The notes: generated by a model from the letters alone, not told the origin. A stretch of DNA of 64,000 nucleotides from Paenibacillus sp. 1_12 (GCF_900114475.1 NZ_FOTE01000023.1:1-64000), one strand, 5' to 3'; positions 34,727 through 44,636 are shown, counted from the first letter of the stretch. Translations and numbers: made by a program.

Positions 34727-36231
34727 AGATGGTCATTGCTGATGATGAAAGCCTAATACGAGCCAGCTTATCCAGTATGATAAAAGATATGGAGGCATCA
34801 TGGCAAATTGTCAGTGAAGCGACCAACGGTGAGGAACTGTTGGAATTAATTGCTGAGCATAAGCCCAACATTGCTATCGTAGACATCCGCATGCCCAAGG
34901 TGCAAGGGTTAGATGCGATTCGACTTGGCAAAATAATCTCCCCTCTGACGAAATGGGTAATATTAAGCGGCTATTCCGACTTTGCTTATGCGCAGCAGGC
35001 AATGAAACTGGGCGTTTCTGAGTATTTATTAAAGCCTGTTGATCCTATCGAATTGGAAAAGACACTGCAGCTTGTATATAAAGATAATAAAGAATACATT
35101 TGCTTGCTGAATCAACAATTTGAAAACAGCTTATTTGCCTTATGCAATGGACTCACCTCACTCAAACACGAAGCGCGGGACAGTTTATATTATCAAGGAA
35201 GGTTTATAGGCTGGACGTTTTATTTAGACACTGCTCAGCCTGCCAGTTGGGTTGCTGATGTCCAACGAGAATTTTATACGGAGCTTCATGCATGTATGGA
35301 GAAGCACCTTGTTTATGGTATGAACTTGGCTTTGTTGGCACTGCCGAATGGGGAATTAGCTGCTGTAGGCGCCTGGGACACGAGCAATGGTCACTCTGGG
35401 AAACAGCCTATATACGATTGTTTCAGCGAAATGGAACAAATTATAAATGATAGCTACAGAAGTGAGGAGATGCTGATATCCGTACTGCGAACCGGTGAAT
35501 GCCAAGGGTTTGAGGAGGTGAACAGACGGCTCCAGCAGCTGCAGCAATGGGGAGATCTGCGATCTGTTTGTGGTATCGGTCAAAGTCTTGAATATGTGGA
35601 ATTGATTAAAGAGGCTGTAACGCCTCATAAGGTAGAAGCATCCCGATTGTTATGCGCTATCGGACATCACCTCCAGGACGGAATGTATTTAAGCTATCAG
35701 AATGGAGTTAATGAATTGGAAGTTCTGCTGCAAAAGTCGGATTGGTTCAATGCGAACAAAGAACAACCTTCATTAAGCAAATTTATGGGTTGTACTCTGG
35801 GACTCGTTTTGCAGGAAGCAATAACAGATGTGGAAATGATTAGAGAGCTTAGGCAATATGGCGAAAAGAAGCTGCAGGGCACGTGTTCAAAAGAAACCTC
35901 GGTTGATCTGGTGAAACAGGTGATCCAATATATCGAAAAGCATTATATGGACGATATTGGTATCGGGCAAATTGCCGGGCAATTGAACGTCTCGGCAAAT
36001 TATTTAAGCACGTTATTCCATAAGAAAACCGGCATGATGTTTGTGAAATATTTGACTCGTATTCGTATGATGAAGGCGAAAGAGCTGCTTATGAACACTA
36101 ATCTTCAGGTGAAGCAGGTCGCGGAGCAGGTCGGTTATTACAGCACAAGGCATTTCACTAAAGTGTTTACACAAGCATTTGGCAGTTACCCATCAGATTG
36201 TCGTAAAAACCAGCTGCAGTCCAATTCTTAA
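34723..36231 (+). CDS. YesN-type response regulator with AraC DNA-binding domain (locus A)
   Basis: This 502-residue protein has a receiver domain (acidic pocket ADDE; phospho-acceptor Asp54 in AIVDIRMPK; KP at about 105), a variable middle of about 260 residues, and a C-terminal AraC helix-turn-helix pair (IGQIAGQLNVSANYLSTLFH and VKQVAEQVGYYSTRHFTKVF). It should activate the adjoining transporter and enzyme genes. The start is GTG 34723 within the kinase stop. Confidence 0.93.
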   Translation: MKMVIADDESLIRASLSSMIKDMEASWQIVSEATNGEELLELIAEHKPNIAIVDIRMPKVQGLDAIRLGKIISPLTKWVILSGYSDFAYAQQAMKLGVSEYLLKPVDPIELEKTLQLVYKDNKEYICLLNQQFENSLFALCNGLTSLKHEARDSLYYQGRFIGWTFYLDTAQPASWVADVQREFYTELHACMEKHLVYGMNLALLALPNGELAAVGAWDTSNGHSGKQPIYDCFSEMEQIINDSYRSEEMLISVLRTGECQGFEEVNRRLQQLQQWGDLRSVCGIGQSLEYVELIKEAVTPHKVEASRLLCAIGHHLQDGMYLSYQNGVNELEVLLQKSDWFNANKEQPSLSKFMGCTLGLVLQEAITDVEMIRELRQYGEKKLQGTCSKETSVDLVKQVIQYIEKHYMDDIGIGQIAGQLNVSANYLSTLFHKKTGMMFVKYLTRIRMMKAKELLMNTNLQVKQVAEQVGYYSTRHFTKVFTQAFGSYPSDCRKNQLQSNS

Positions 36232-36277
36232 GTTTAATTAACAGGGATTCCATGAAAATGAACGAAGGGGTGATCCT

Positions 36278-37045
36278 TTGAGCTTGGATATATTCAAGTT
36301 GGATGGTCAAGTAGCACTGATCACTGGAGGAGCGCAAGGGCTGGGAATGGTGATGGCCAAAGCTCTCGCGGGGGCTGGCGCCACATTAGCGGTATCGAGC
36401 CGTAATCGAAACAAGGCGCTGGAAGCTGCAGAGGCAATCGCCGAATACAGCGGACACAAGGCATTAGGCTTAATGGCGGACGTTACGGATACCGTTCAAG
36501 TCAATGCGATGGTTCAATCGGTAATCGATGAATTTGGACGTATCGATGTACTGATTAATAACGCGGGAATTAATATTAGGAAACCGATAGAGGAATTTGC
36601 GGACGATGAGTGGGATAAGGTTCAAAACACGAATTTAAAGGCACCGTTCCTATGTACGAGAGCTGCAGCAAAACAGATGAAACAACAGAGATACGGGCGC
36701 GTCATCAACGTTTCCTCTATGCTTGGAAGTGTTGCGCTCCCGGAGCGAAGCGCCTATTGCTCCAGTAAAGGAGGGCTTCTGCAGTTGACTAAAGTGCTTG
36801 CACTGGAATTTGCTCCTTATAACATAACGGTGAATGCCCTCTGTCCCGGACCGATGGCAACGGAGTTAAATGCTGTTGTCATGAACAATACGGAGGTTAA
36901 CAAATTCTTCTTGGATAACATCGCATTGGGCCGTTGGGGTAATCCCGAAGAAATAGCAGGAGCAGTCATTTATATGGCTTCGGGCGCCTCCAGCTTTATG
37001 ACCGGTGCCTCCATGTTTATAGATGGAGGATGGACAGCAAAATAA
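36278..37045 (+). CDS. SDR oxidoreductase, gluconate 5-dehydrogenase/KduD-like (locus A)
   Basis: This 255-residue short-chain dehydrogenase has the NAD(P) motif TGGAQGLG (about 17-24), NNAGI, the catalytic Ser in VINVSSMLG, and YCSSK as the Tyr-x3-Lys pair. The SSRNRNK stretch after strand 2 suggests NADP. Closest by eye are gluconate 5-dehydrogenase and 2-deoxy-gluconate dehydrogenase types. Start is TTG 36278, placed 7 bases after AAGGGG. It is first of four catabolic genes after the regulators. Confidence 0.9.
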   Translation: MSLDIFKLDGQVALITGGAQGLGMVMAKALAGAGATLAVSSRNRNKALEAAEAIAEYSGHKALGLMADVTDTVQVNAMVQSVIDEFGRIDVLINNAGINIRKPIEEFADDEWDKVQNTNLKAPFLCTRAAAKQMKQQRYGRVINVSSMLGSVALPERSAYCSSKGGLLQLTKVLALEFAPYNITVNALCPGPMATELNAVVMNNTEVNKFFLDNIALGRWGNPEEIAGAVIYMASGASSFMTGASMFIDGGWTAK

Positions 37046-37068
37046 GATCTCAGGAAAGGATGATCCAG

Positions 37069-38061
37069 ATGAAAGTGGGGCTTTCTGTATTCGGTACGAC
37101 CTATATGATGGGCATCCATCCTAAATCGGGACAGCCAATAATAACAGCTAAACGACTGATGTCGTATGCTGTTGAAGCTGGCCTGGAAGGAGTGGAGATG
37201 CCGCTGGCGGTATTGGAAGGAGAAGATATTCCGTCGCTTGCACAATATGCAGCGAGTCATCAGCTTTACATCACGGTTGCGTCTGGCGGTTATGATCCCG
37301 ATAAGCTGAAGATGGCTATGGATATGGCTGAAAGACTGGGGGCAGCTACCGTTCGTACAGTAGTAGGAGGCGCAGGTTATGGCGGTGATCGTCGACCGAT
37401 GGTTGGGCGGTGGCAATCCTTCATGCAGGACGTTCTGTCAGGCTTAGCGAAAGCAACGGTTGCTGCCGAGCAAAGAGGTCTCACGCTGGCGCTGGAAAAC
37501 CATCAAGATGTGGCATCGGAGGAACTGCTCTGGCTGTGCGAACAAATCGACTCTCCCCATTTCGGAATTACACTGGACACCGGAAATCCTCTTGCCACAG
37601 CGGAGGAGCCCGTTGATTTCGCGAAAAGAATACTTCCCCACCTGAAGCATGTTCATTTGAAAGATTATTGGATATATCTGTCTGAGGAGGGTTATCGTCT
37701 TGTTAGATGTCCCATAGGTCAAGGGGTGGTAGATTTCCCCGCTCTGATGGAGCTGTTCTCCCAAAGCTGTCCAGATATGACCCTATCTATCGAGGTAGGA
37801 GCGCATGAAGCGCGCCATACACGGGTGTTGGCTGACGACTTCTGGCCCGAGTATCCGACACGCCCTGCATCACAGCTCGCAGCAACGCTGCGGTTTGTTC
37901 AAGCGAATGCTAAACCGTCAGCGGATTGGCGAACTCCGCATGAGAAGAACGAACCGGAGAATCTGATCATTGCTTACGAAAATCATCAATTATTAGCCAG
38001 CATTGCCTATATGCAAGGACTAATTCGAAATTATAAGGCTAAAGTAATAACAATCTTTTAA
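37069..38061 (+). CDS. Sugar isomerase/epimerase-like TIM-barrel protein (locus A)
   Basis: This protein of about 330 residues belongs to the AP-endonuclease-2/xylose-isomerase-like TIM barrel family. Typical metal-binding strands are seen: LALENHQD, ITLDTGN, HVHLKDY and SIEVGAHE. The likely reaction is isomerisation or epimerisation of a sugar or keto-sugar, or dehydration as in inositol pathways. The start is ambiguous; ATG 37069 (MKVGLSVFG) begins the first beta strand. The C-terminal 60 residues are unconserved compared with shorter relatives. Confidence 0.85.
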   Translation: MKVGLSVFGTTYMMGIHPKSGQPIITAKRLMSYAVEAGLEGVEMPLAVLEGEDIPSLAQYAASHQLYITVASGGYDPDKLKMAMDMAERLGAATVRTVVGGAGYGGDRRPMVGRWQSFMQDVLSGLAKATVAAEQRGLTLALENHQDVASEELLWLCEQIDSPHFGITLDTGNPLATAEEPVDFAKRILPHLKHVHLKDYWIYLSEEGYRLVRCPIGQGVVDFPALMELFSQSCPDMTLSIEVGAHEARHTRVLADDFWPEYPTRPASQLAATLRFVQANAKPSADWRTPHEKNEPENLIIAYENHQLLASIAYMQGLIRNYKAKVITIF

Positions 38062-38078
38062 TCAAAGGGGTTGCTTTC

Positions 38079-38882
38079 ATGCACATTGATTTAAAAGGTA
38101 AGGTGGCTCTGGTCACAGGAGCCGGTCGCGGCATCGGTCGGGAAATTGCGCTCATGTTGGCTTCAGAAGGCGTAATTACAGTAATCACGGATATTAATGG
38201 AGCTGCAATTGAAGCTATTAGAGAAGAGTTTAATGAGTTGGGACTTCAAGGGTCGCAATATCTTTGCGATGTCCGTGACTTTACAAGAATACAGGAAGTC
38301 GTTGAATCGGTAGTTCAAACCTATGGACGTTTGGATATATTGGTTAATAATGCCGGCGTTGCAGGAGGCGGACCGGTTGTTGATTTGCAGGAAGAGCTGT
38401 GGGACCTCAACATGGATATTAATTTGAAAGGAACCTATTTGATGTGCAAAGCAGTAAGTCCCGTTATGAAAAAGCAAAAATCGGGACGCATTATTAACGC
38501 AGCTTCATTCGCAGCGATTATCCCGAGTTACGGCGGTGCAGCCTATGCTGCTTCGAAAGCCGGGGTACGCCAGTTCACAAGAGTGTTGGCCGGCGAACTG
38601 GGGCCATGGAATATTACCGTAAATTGCTACGCTCCGGGCATGATTCCCACAGATATGAATCACTTCGCTGAAAGATCGGGTGAAGACCAGGAACGATTAT
38701 TGGATATGCTCACTCTCAGAAGATGGGGCTCCAAGGATCACGTCGCACATTTGATATGTTTTCTAGCCTCTGACTATGCGGACTACATAACCGGAACCAT
38801 GATTGATGTGAGCGGGGGCAAGCTGGCAATCCAAATGCCGCAAGTCGCTTATGAAAAATCGGAGGCGATATCGAATGAATGA
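38079..38882 (+). CDS. SDR oxidoreductase (locus A, second)
   Basis: This 267-residue enzyme has TGAGRGIG, a DITD stretch suggesting NAD(H), NNAGV and the YAASK catalytic pair. It differs from its neighbours in the substrate loop and is a distinct paralogue. It overlaps the next SDR gene by 8 bases and follows AAAGGGG with normal spacing. Confidence 0.9.
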   Translation: MHIDLKGKVALVTGAGRGIGREIALMLASEGVITVITDINGAAIEAIREEFNELGLQGSQYLCDVRDFTRIQEVVESVVQTYGRLDILVNNAGVAGGGPVVDLQEELWDLNMDINLKGTYLMCKAVSPVMKKQKSGRIINAASFAAIIPSYGGAAYAASKAGVRQFTRVLAGELGPWNITVNCYAPGMIPTDMNHFAERSGEDQERLLDMLTLRRWGSKDHVAHLICFLASDYADYITGTMIDVSGGKLAIQMPQVAYEKSEAISNE

Positions 38883-39657
38883 ACCATTCTCCGGATTATA
38901 TAATAATACGGTAATCGTTACAGGCGGCTCCAAAGGCATAGGCGCCTCCATCGCAGCAAGATTTGTGACGTTTGGCGCCAAGGTTGCCATCGCTGACGTG
39001 GATATTCAAGGAGAAGCGATGGCAGAGCAATGGAGAAAAGACGGGCATGAGGTAAGGCATTATATATGCGATGTTGCAAAAGCAGATGATATCAAGCGAA
39101 TGATTCAGTCTGTTAAAGAAGATTTTGGCAGTGTCGATGTGCTCGTAAATAATGCGGGGATTTTCCCCAGAGGGGACCTGCAAAGTACCGATGAAGCCTT
39201 GTGGGACCTTGTGATAGGGATTAACCTAAAGGGTGTTTATCTGATGTGTCAAGCTGTCGCTCCACTTATGATCGCACGGGAAAAAGGAATTATTATTAAC
39301 ATCGGATCGCTGCATTCCTCCAAAGGAGAAGATAATACACTGGCGTATGCCGTCTCCAAGGGGGGCTTGATCACGTTGACTCGCAACTTGGCTCATGCCC
39401 TATCCAAGCATCGTATCCGGGTAAACTGTATTCATCCAGGGTGGGTAGCATCGGAGGGTGAGACAGCTCGTTGGGAAACGCTTGGAACAAGCATTGAGAA
39501 CATGCAGGCATCGATCCGATCGATTCCACTCGGCAGAATGCAGACCGGAACGGATATAGCCAATACCGCGGTATTTCTAGCCTCCGATCTTGCTGATCAA
39601 ATCACAGGCCAGATGCTTGCGGTAGATGGAGGACTAAGCATAAGGCGGCCTTTATAA
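38875..39657 (+). CDS. SDR oxidoreductase (locus A, third)
   Basis: This 260-residue enzyme has TGGSKGIG, NNAGI, INIGSLHSS and YAVSK. The DVD after strand 2 suggests NAD. ATG 38875 is 9 bases after GGAGG, inside the end of the preceding SDR gene. Three different SDRs in one operon suggest successive or alternative oxidations of hydroxyl groups on one sugar. Confidence 0.9.
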   Translation: MNEPFSGLYNNTVIVTGGSKGIGASIAARFVTFGAKVAIADVDIQGEAMAEQWRKDGHEVRHYICDVAKADDIKRMIQSVKEDFGSVDVLVNNAGIFPRGDLQSTDEALWDLVIGINLKGVYLMCQAVAPLMIAREKGIIINIGSLHSSKGEDNTLAYAVSKGGLITLTRNLAHALSKHRIRVNCIHPGWVASEGETARWETLGTSIENMQASIRSIPLGRMQTGTDIANTAVFLASDLADQITGQMLAVDGGLSIRRPL

Positions 39658-39712
39658 GCTTATATAATCCAGATTTAGGGATACGTATCGTATAAGGAGG
39701 ATGATTGTTCTT

Positions 39713-41035
39713 ATGTCGAAAATTACTTTTATAGGCGCGGGCAGTCTTGTGTTCACCAAAAATTTGGTGCGGGACCTGCTTACGTTCCCGGCTTTTGAGG
39801 ATTGTACTATCACTTTAATGGACGTTGATGAAGAACGTCTTGGCTATGCAAAGCAGGCAGTGGAAAACATTATTGCAGCAGGCAGTTACCCTGCCAAGGT
39901 AGAAGCGACAATGGACAGAGCACAGGCGTTAACCGATGCAAACGGTGTTGTCTGCACGATTCTTGTTGCCGATTTGCCTGTCTGGAGGACCGATATGGAG
40001 ATTCCTAAAAAATATGGGGTCGACATTAACATTGGCGATACGCGGGGGCCAGCGGGTATTTTCCGGTTTCTGCGCACAGTTCCCGTTATGCTGGATATTT
40101 GCCGGGATATCGAACGCTATTGTCCAGATGCCGTATTTCTGAACTACAGCAATCCGATGGCTATGCTGTGCAGGGCGATGCAAGGTGAAACGAAAGTCAA
40201 TGTCACTGGCTTATGCCACAGCGTACAAGGGACTGCCGCCATGCTGGCCAAATGGATCGGAGCCCCTATGGGGGAGATTACTTATAAATGCGCTGGAATC
40301 AATCATCAGGCCTTCTATTTGGAATATAAGTGGAATGGCAAAGACGCCATACCCTTAATTCGCGAAGCGATTTCTAATAAACCGGAAATATATAACGAGG
40401 AACAGGTCAGAAATGAAATGTTTCTTCATTTGGACTATTATGTAACTGAATCGAGCGGGCACAATTCTGAGTATAATGCCTGGTTCCGCAAGCGTCCCGA
40501 TCTGATCGAGAAATACTGTACCCATGGCACAGGCTGGAACCCGGGCGAACATGCGCTTCCCATCAAGAACGTGGAGAAGAGGCGGAGTGATTGGAAAAAT
40601 AGGTTGATCGAATGGCGCGATAGCCCGATCGATCTAAGTCGGGGTAATGAATACGCGTCCTACATCTTTAATGCAGTTTTTGGGGATGGCACTTTATTTC
40701 AATTTAATGGTAACGTTCGAAACGTAGGATTAATTGACAACGTTCCGTCAGGCGCATGTGTGGAGGTGCCTGTGTTGGCTTCCAGACAAGGATTCAGTCC
40801 CATTCATATCGGCCCGCTGCCGGATCAGTTGGCTTTGCTCGTAAATATCAGCGCAAGATGCGAAGAGTTGGCCGTCGAAGGAGCTCTTACCGGGGATCCA
40901 CGTAAAATATTTCATGCCATTTGTTTCGATCCGCTTACGTCTGCTGTGCTTAGCTTGGCTGAGATTAAATCTATGGTTGACGAAATGTTTGCCGTTAACA
41001 GGGATTGGCTTCCGCAATTTAAGCATTCTTCTTGA
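39713..41035 (+). CDS. GH4 family glycosidase (MelA-like alpha-galactosidase/glucosidase)
   Basis: GH4 enzymes use NAD+ and a divalent metal to cleave glycosidic bonds by transient oxidation at C3. The protein has about 440 residues, the NAD-binding start [24 protein letters not shown], and the metal ligands Cys168 (GLCHSVQ) and His198 (GINHQAF). This matches the MelA/LplD/alpha-glucosidase branch; galacturonide or other substrates are also possible. A longer frame starts at 39701, but that ATG touches the AAGGAGG; ATG 39713 gives the standard MSKITFIG start. It is the last gene of locus A and is cytoplasmic, so it acts after import. Confidence 0.93.
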   Translation: MSKITFIGAGSLVFTKNLVRDLLTFPAFEDCTITLMDVDEERLGYAKQAVENIIAAGSYPAKVEATMDRAQALTDANGVVCTILVADLPVWRTDMEIPKKYGVDINIGDTRGPAGIFRFLRTVPVMLDICRDIERYCPDAVFLNYSNPMAMLCRAMQGETKVNVTGLCHSVQGTAAMLAKWIGAPMGEITYKCAGINHQAFYLEYKWNGKDAIPLIREAISNKPEIYNEEQVRNEMFLHLDYYVTESSGHNSEYNAWFRKRPDLIEKYCTHGTGWNPGEHALPIKNVEKRRSDWKNRLIEWRDSPIDLSRGNEYASYIFNAVFGDGTLFQFNGNVRNVGLIDNVPSGACVEVPVLASRQGFSPIHIGPLPDQLALLVNISARCEELAVEGALTGDPRKIFHAICFDPLTSAVLSLAEIKSMVDEMFAVNRDWLPQFKHSS

Positions 41036-41049
41036 TGCTTGGGCATCAA

Positions 41050-41187
41050 ATGATTAAACGATATCCAGCGGCATTTTTCGGAAAGATCGGGGAAAGGCAG
41101 CATCTAATTGTTACTCAAATACATGTGTCTGACGATGCTTTATTCAGCTTAGTACCACTAAAACTTATAGACCTCGCAGAAAAGTAA
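41050..41187 (+). other. Short unassigned frame after the GH4 gene
   Basis: A 45-codon frame (begins MIKRYPAAFFGKIGERQHL) runs to TAA 41185-41187 before the terminator. It has no ribosome site and no recognised family; it may be chance or a decayed gene tail. Confidence 0.2.
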
Positions 41188-41214
41188 ATAAGCCAAGACC
41201 GTGACATAGAACGG

Positions 41215-41258
41215 ATGCCTCCATTACAGAAAAAATGTTGTGGGGGCATTCATTTTAT
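41215..41258 (+). terminator. Terminator of sugar locus A
   Basis: ATGCCTCCATTACA (41215-41228) pairs with TGTTGTGGGGGCAT (41236-41249), with two G:U and one mismatch, and is followed by TCATTTTATT. About 440 bases without a gene follow; a GGAGGAG-like ribosome site near 41364 leads only to a four-codon frame. Confidence 0.7.
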
Positions 41259-41696
41259 TGATAAGATAGGATTAAGCTAACTCGCTGTTTAATGAAAACA
41301 AACATTCTCATTGGATTGAACTTCATGAAAAATTTTTAAATGTGAGTATAAAATAAAACCAAGGGAGGAGGAGCTGGGATGCTTTACGATTAACAAGATG
41401 TGCTTTTGAATTTTCCAGAAAAGGCAGCAGTCTCAATGGAAGCGATATTATTACGAGGTTATTTTGCTTCGATTCGTTTCAAAAAGGATAGGCCGAGGAC
41501 TTACATAGAAACGCAGGTGTACCATGCTGTAAGGCTGTTATAAGGTCAATCGTGTAACGTAAGTGTCCGCCAAGACAGAGATCAGCAAGTCCACGCTTAT
41601 ACGTGAAGTGAACAGTAGGAAAATTTCATCAACTGCGAGTCGCCCCGACCAATTTTGTGATATAAAATGAACTCTCAGGGAAACCACTATTTCGAG

Positions 41697-42341
41697 TTAT
41701 GCCAATCTAGCTGCTGAAAAACTGGTATCTTTTCTGGAAAATTCAGAAATATTTGGGCCTTCGATATTTCCAGAAACAGAAGCCCCAGCGCGAACAGTAA
41801 TACGATCTCCCGCTTTTAATTTAGTAATAATTGAACAACTTACCACATTACCTACAAAATTGAATCCACCACCATGAAAATTATCATCACCTCCGAGCGT
41901 ATCCAAATCGTTCACAATGATATTTATACCTAGGTAGTGATCTACATTAAAATCATTTGGAACAAAGAAAATACTTGCAATAATGGAGTATATACCGTCA
42001 GATTTTGGAATAAATGCATCAAGTGCTGGATCATATTCATTGTTCAAATCAAATTCCTTTTCGGGGAATAATACTTGTACTTCAGGGCCTGTAGTAACAG
42101 GTATGCTTTGGATGAAATTGAAAGCTCTAAAGGCTGAAGGTGTCGCAGTTCTTGCTCCACCAGCGGACACATTCATATTAATGATAGGATTACCTACATT
42201 GGAAATAGTATCAGTGTCAATCAGACCTTGTACTTGCTCTTGGGCTTGTTCTTGAAGATGCTGTTGTTTCTGTTTGTTAAGGATATCCTCATATTTCTTT
42301 TTGTACTTTTTGTATTTCTTCTTGCAATCATCGTCGCTCAT
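41697..42341 (-). CDS. Probable spore/surface protein with coiled coil and C1q-like domain
   Basis: This 214-residue protein has a highly charged Lys-rich N-terminal coiled coil (about 5-45, then Gln-rich), a short linker, and a C-terminal beta-sandwich of about 130 residues (AFRAFNFIQSIPVTTG, DGIYSIIASIFFVP, LKAGDRITVRAGAS and final FSAARL) resembling C1q/TNF-like jelly rolls found at spore or exosporium surfaces of bacilli (BclA C-terminus type). No signal peptide. Preferred start ATG 42341 is 8 bases after AAGGTGG. The collagen-like repeats usual in BclA are absent. Confidence 0.7.
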   Translation of the reverse strand: MSDDDCKKKYKKYKKKYEDILNKQKQQHLQEQAQEQVQGLIDTDTISNVGNPIINMNVSAGGARTATPSAFRAFNFIQSIPVTTGPEVQVLFPEKEFDLNNEYDPALDAFIPKSDGIYSIIASIFFVPNDFNVDHYLGINIIVNDLDTLGGDDNFHGGGFNFVGNVVSCSIITKLKAGDRITVRAGASVSGNIEGPNISEFSRKDTSFSAARLA

Positions 42342-43052
42342 TAATATTTCCACCTTTTATTTTATATTATGATTAGTCTCAAACTTACTAAAATGTCCAA
42401 GAACTAATCTATTAATATCATATGGAAATTATTGGGTAGCGCATGGACTTTGGAGCAATAACGTTAGCACAATTAATAGAGGTGATAGAGTTAGAACGGT
42501 GGATTCAACTGAAGTATCTTGCTCTTTTGTGAATCATCAATACTTCATGATCTTGCTTTCACAATTCGGTTACATTGTACCCTCTGACTCGTTCGCAATC
42601 GCTTCGCATCTCCCCTTCGCACCTCCTGTATCCAGATTCTTTAATACTTTTTTACAGGATGTTCTCCCGCTTTAATCTTCCACATAACGATCTTGATCGA
42701 TGTTTCTTCACGGCGCCCACGCTGATCCTGAAGGCCGAACTCCCTAATTATTTGTATATTCTGAGCTACACCTTTAATCGATGCCTGTCTGCAATCCCTA
42801 AATGCTCGATAATCTTACCAAAGGTCTTGGGTTTATTTCAATGTCTTTTTAAGGGTGCACTTTATAGCATCTGCGGGCTTAATAATTTAATCAGGACATT
42901 TTATGTCACAGGTGCAAATTATTTCGTTTTCTAATCGATCCGTCTTAATTCGCCTTATTTCCAAGTGCAAAAAGTGTCTATAGCATGCCGCTGTAGATGA
43001 TGCTAGCTTAAAGTTTGCAAGCGGATAGTCAATTTGAAGGGAGGAACAACCT
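42342..43052. other. 711-base gap without a convincing gene
   Basis: A 119-codon frame at 42575-42934 (+) has no ribosome site and no family features; it is rich in Leu/Ser/Cys/Phe as expected from random sequence. No clear hairpin or RNA motif is seen. The promoter of locus B probably lies in the last 150 bases. Confidence 0.35.
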
Positions 43053-44120
43053 ATGAACCAAACTGATGAAGGGCAACGAAAACATGGGATTATCGATTGT
43101 GATGTTCATGTTTATCCCAAAAATGTAGAAGAGCTGAAACAATATATGCCGCAGCCATGGAAAGACCGTTACAAGCCGGGCGGCAGAGGCTTTTACGAAA
43201 ACCCGGGTCATGGATCACGCTTGGACGCAAAACCGCCTGGAGGGGGAGGCACAGGAACAGATCCTGACTTTTTACGGAAGCAGCTCATTGATGAATATGG
43301 GATCGATCATGCAATCCTGCTGCCTCGGGCCTTCTGTAACATGCAGCCTGATCCCGATTACGCTTCAGCTATAGCGGCGGCCTATAATGACTGGCTGGCT
43401 GATACATGGCTTGGGAAATACAACAAGGACGGCGTGTTCAAGGGTTCCATCACCATTGCCCATCAAGATCCCGCGGCCGCTGCCAAAGAAATCGACCGTT
43501 GGGCCGGGCACCCTCATTTCGTGCAGGTTATGACGGATTCCGGGGCGCGTGCGCCGTTCGGACAGCGTCAATATTATCCCATCTATGAAGCGTGCGAACG
43601 CAACGGGTTTCCTTTTGCGATTCATCCTGGGACGGACGGTATGGGTATCAATGAACAGCCGTCACCTGGTTATCCAACTCACTACATCGAATGGCATACT
43701 TGTTTGTCATTAAGCTTTCAAGCGCATCTCGTTAGCTTTCTTACTGAAGGCGTGTTCGAGAAATTCCCCAAGTTCAAGGTTGTGCTTGTAGAAGGTGGCG
43801 TATCTTGGGTACCAACACTTTTATGGCGCTTGGATGCGGAATACAAAGGACTGCGATTCGAGGTGCCATGGCTAACCAAAAAGCCGTCTGAATATTTGCG
43901 CGACCACCTTCGAGTGACATCGCAGCCAATCGAACGTCCGGATAATGACCAGTATTTGCTGCAAATATTGGAGATGATGGATGCCAAAAATATCCTGATG
44001 TTTTCCAGTGATTATCCGCATTGGGACTTCGACTCACCGACAAGGGCGTTTCCTAAGCTACCCGTCGAACTTTACAACCGAATTTTTACAGACAATGCCA
44101 GAGAGCTTTATGGGCTGTGA
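43053..44120 (+). CDS. Amidohydrolase-2 family metal-dependent hydrolase/decarboxylase (locus B)
   Basis: This 355-residue TIM-barrel protein belongs to the PF04909 (ACMSD-like) group, whose members hydrolyse or decarboxylate aromatic acids and lactones using one divalent metal. Metal ligands are visible as DCDVH (Asp17, His19), FAIHPG on a central strand and MFSSDYPHWDFDSP near the C-terminus. GGGAGG precedes the ATG. Followed by a Rieske protein at 13 bases, with which it is probably co-translated. The substrate is unknown. Confidence 0.88.
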   Translation: MNQTDEGQRKHGIIDCDVHVYPKNVEELKQYMPQPWKDRYKPGGRGFYENPGHGSRLDAKPPGGGGTGTDPDFLRKQLIDEYGIDHAILLPRAFCNMQPDPDYASAIAAAYNDWLADTWLGKYNKDGVFKGSITIAHQDPAAAAKEIDRWAGHPHFVQVMTDSGARAPFGQRQYYPIYEACERNGFPFAIHPGTDGMGINEQPSPGYPTHYIEWHTCLSLSFQAHLVSFLTEGVFEKFPKFKVVLVEGGVSWVPTLLWRLDAEYKGLRFEVPWLTKKPSEYLRDHLRVTSQPIERPDNDQYLLQILEMMDAKNILMFSSDYPHWDFDSPTRAFPKLPVELYNRIFTDNARELYGL

Positions 44121-44133
44121 GGAGGCACAACGA

Positions 44134-44577
44134 ATGACAAATCATATAGCGGGTACGACGAGTGAGATTCCCCCTGGCGCAAGAAAGATTGTTCAAGTGG
44201 AGAGTCGTTCAATCGGTGTCTTTAATGTTAAAGGAACTTATTATGCAATCCGCAACAACTGTCCGCATCAAGGGGCTCCGCTCTGCCAAGGCCGATTAAC
44301 AGGGTTGGCTATGCATACCATGCCGGGAGATTACAACTATGGCCGTGAAGGCGAAATCATAACCTGCCCCTGGCATGGATGGGAGTTCGATCTGACAAAT
44401 GGCAAGTCCATATACGACCCTCAAAAATGTTTGGTGAAAACCTATGAGGTCATTGTAGAGCATCAAGCTATGTCGCAGCCTAGGAGGGTTGCAGCTAGCA
44501 TGCAGACCGAACAGGAAACGATGATCGATACCTATCCGGTGACTGTGGAGGACGACTTGGTCATTATTCACTTGTAA
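44134..44577 (+). CDS. Small Rieske [2Fe-2S] protein (locus B)
   Basis: This 147-residue soluble ferredoxin-like protein has the Rieske cluster ligands C43-P-H45 in CPHQGAPLC and C78-P-W-H81 in CPWHGWEFD. The spacing is longer than in plain Rieske ferredoxins because of a loop (MHTMPGDYNYGRE). It would pass electrons to, or be part of, a partner enzyme; no oxygenase alpha subunit or reductase is encoded nearby. ATG 44134 lies after GAGGAGG at 8 bases. It is paired with the preceding amidohydrolase. Confidence 0.9.
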   Translation: MTNHIAGTTSEIPPGARKIVQVESRSIGVFNVKGTYYAIRNNCPHQGAPLCQGRLTGLAMHTMPGDYNYGREGEIITCPWHGWEFDLTNGKSIYDPQKCLVKTYEVIVEHQAMSQPRRVAASMQTEQETMIDTYPVTVEDDLVIIHL

Positions 44578-44636
44578 GACCTAGGATTCCTATCAAACAC
44601 CTCTAACAATTAGGACGGTAAGGAAGTGAGACGGGT

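Noticed and set aside
36970-37416. Minus-strand frame of 148 codons opposite the SDR and isomerase genes
   Set aside because: It is antisense to two well-supported genes and has a composition (rich in His, Ser, Cys, Arg) typical of a shadow frame.
42575-42934. Plus-strand frame of 119 codons
   Set aside because: No ribosome site; composition typical of random AT-rich sequence; no motif on either strand.
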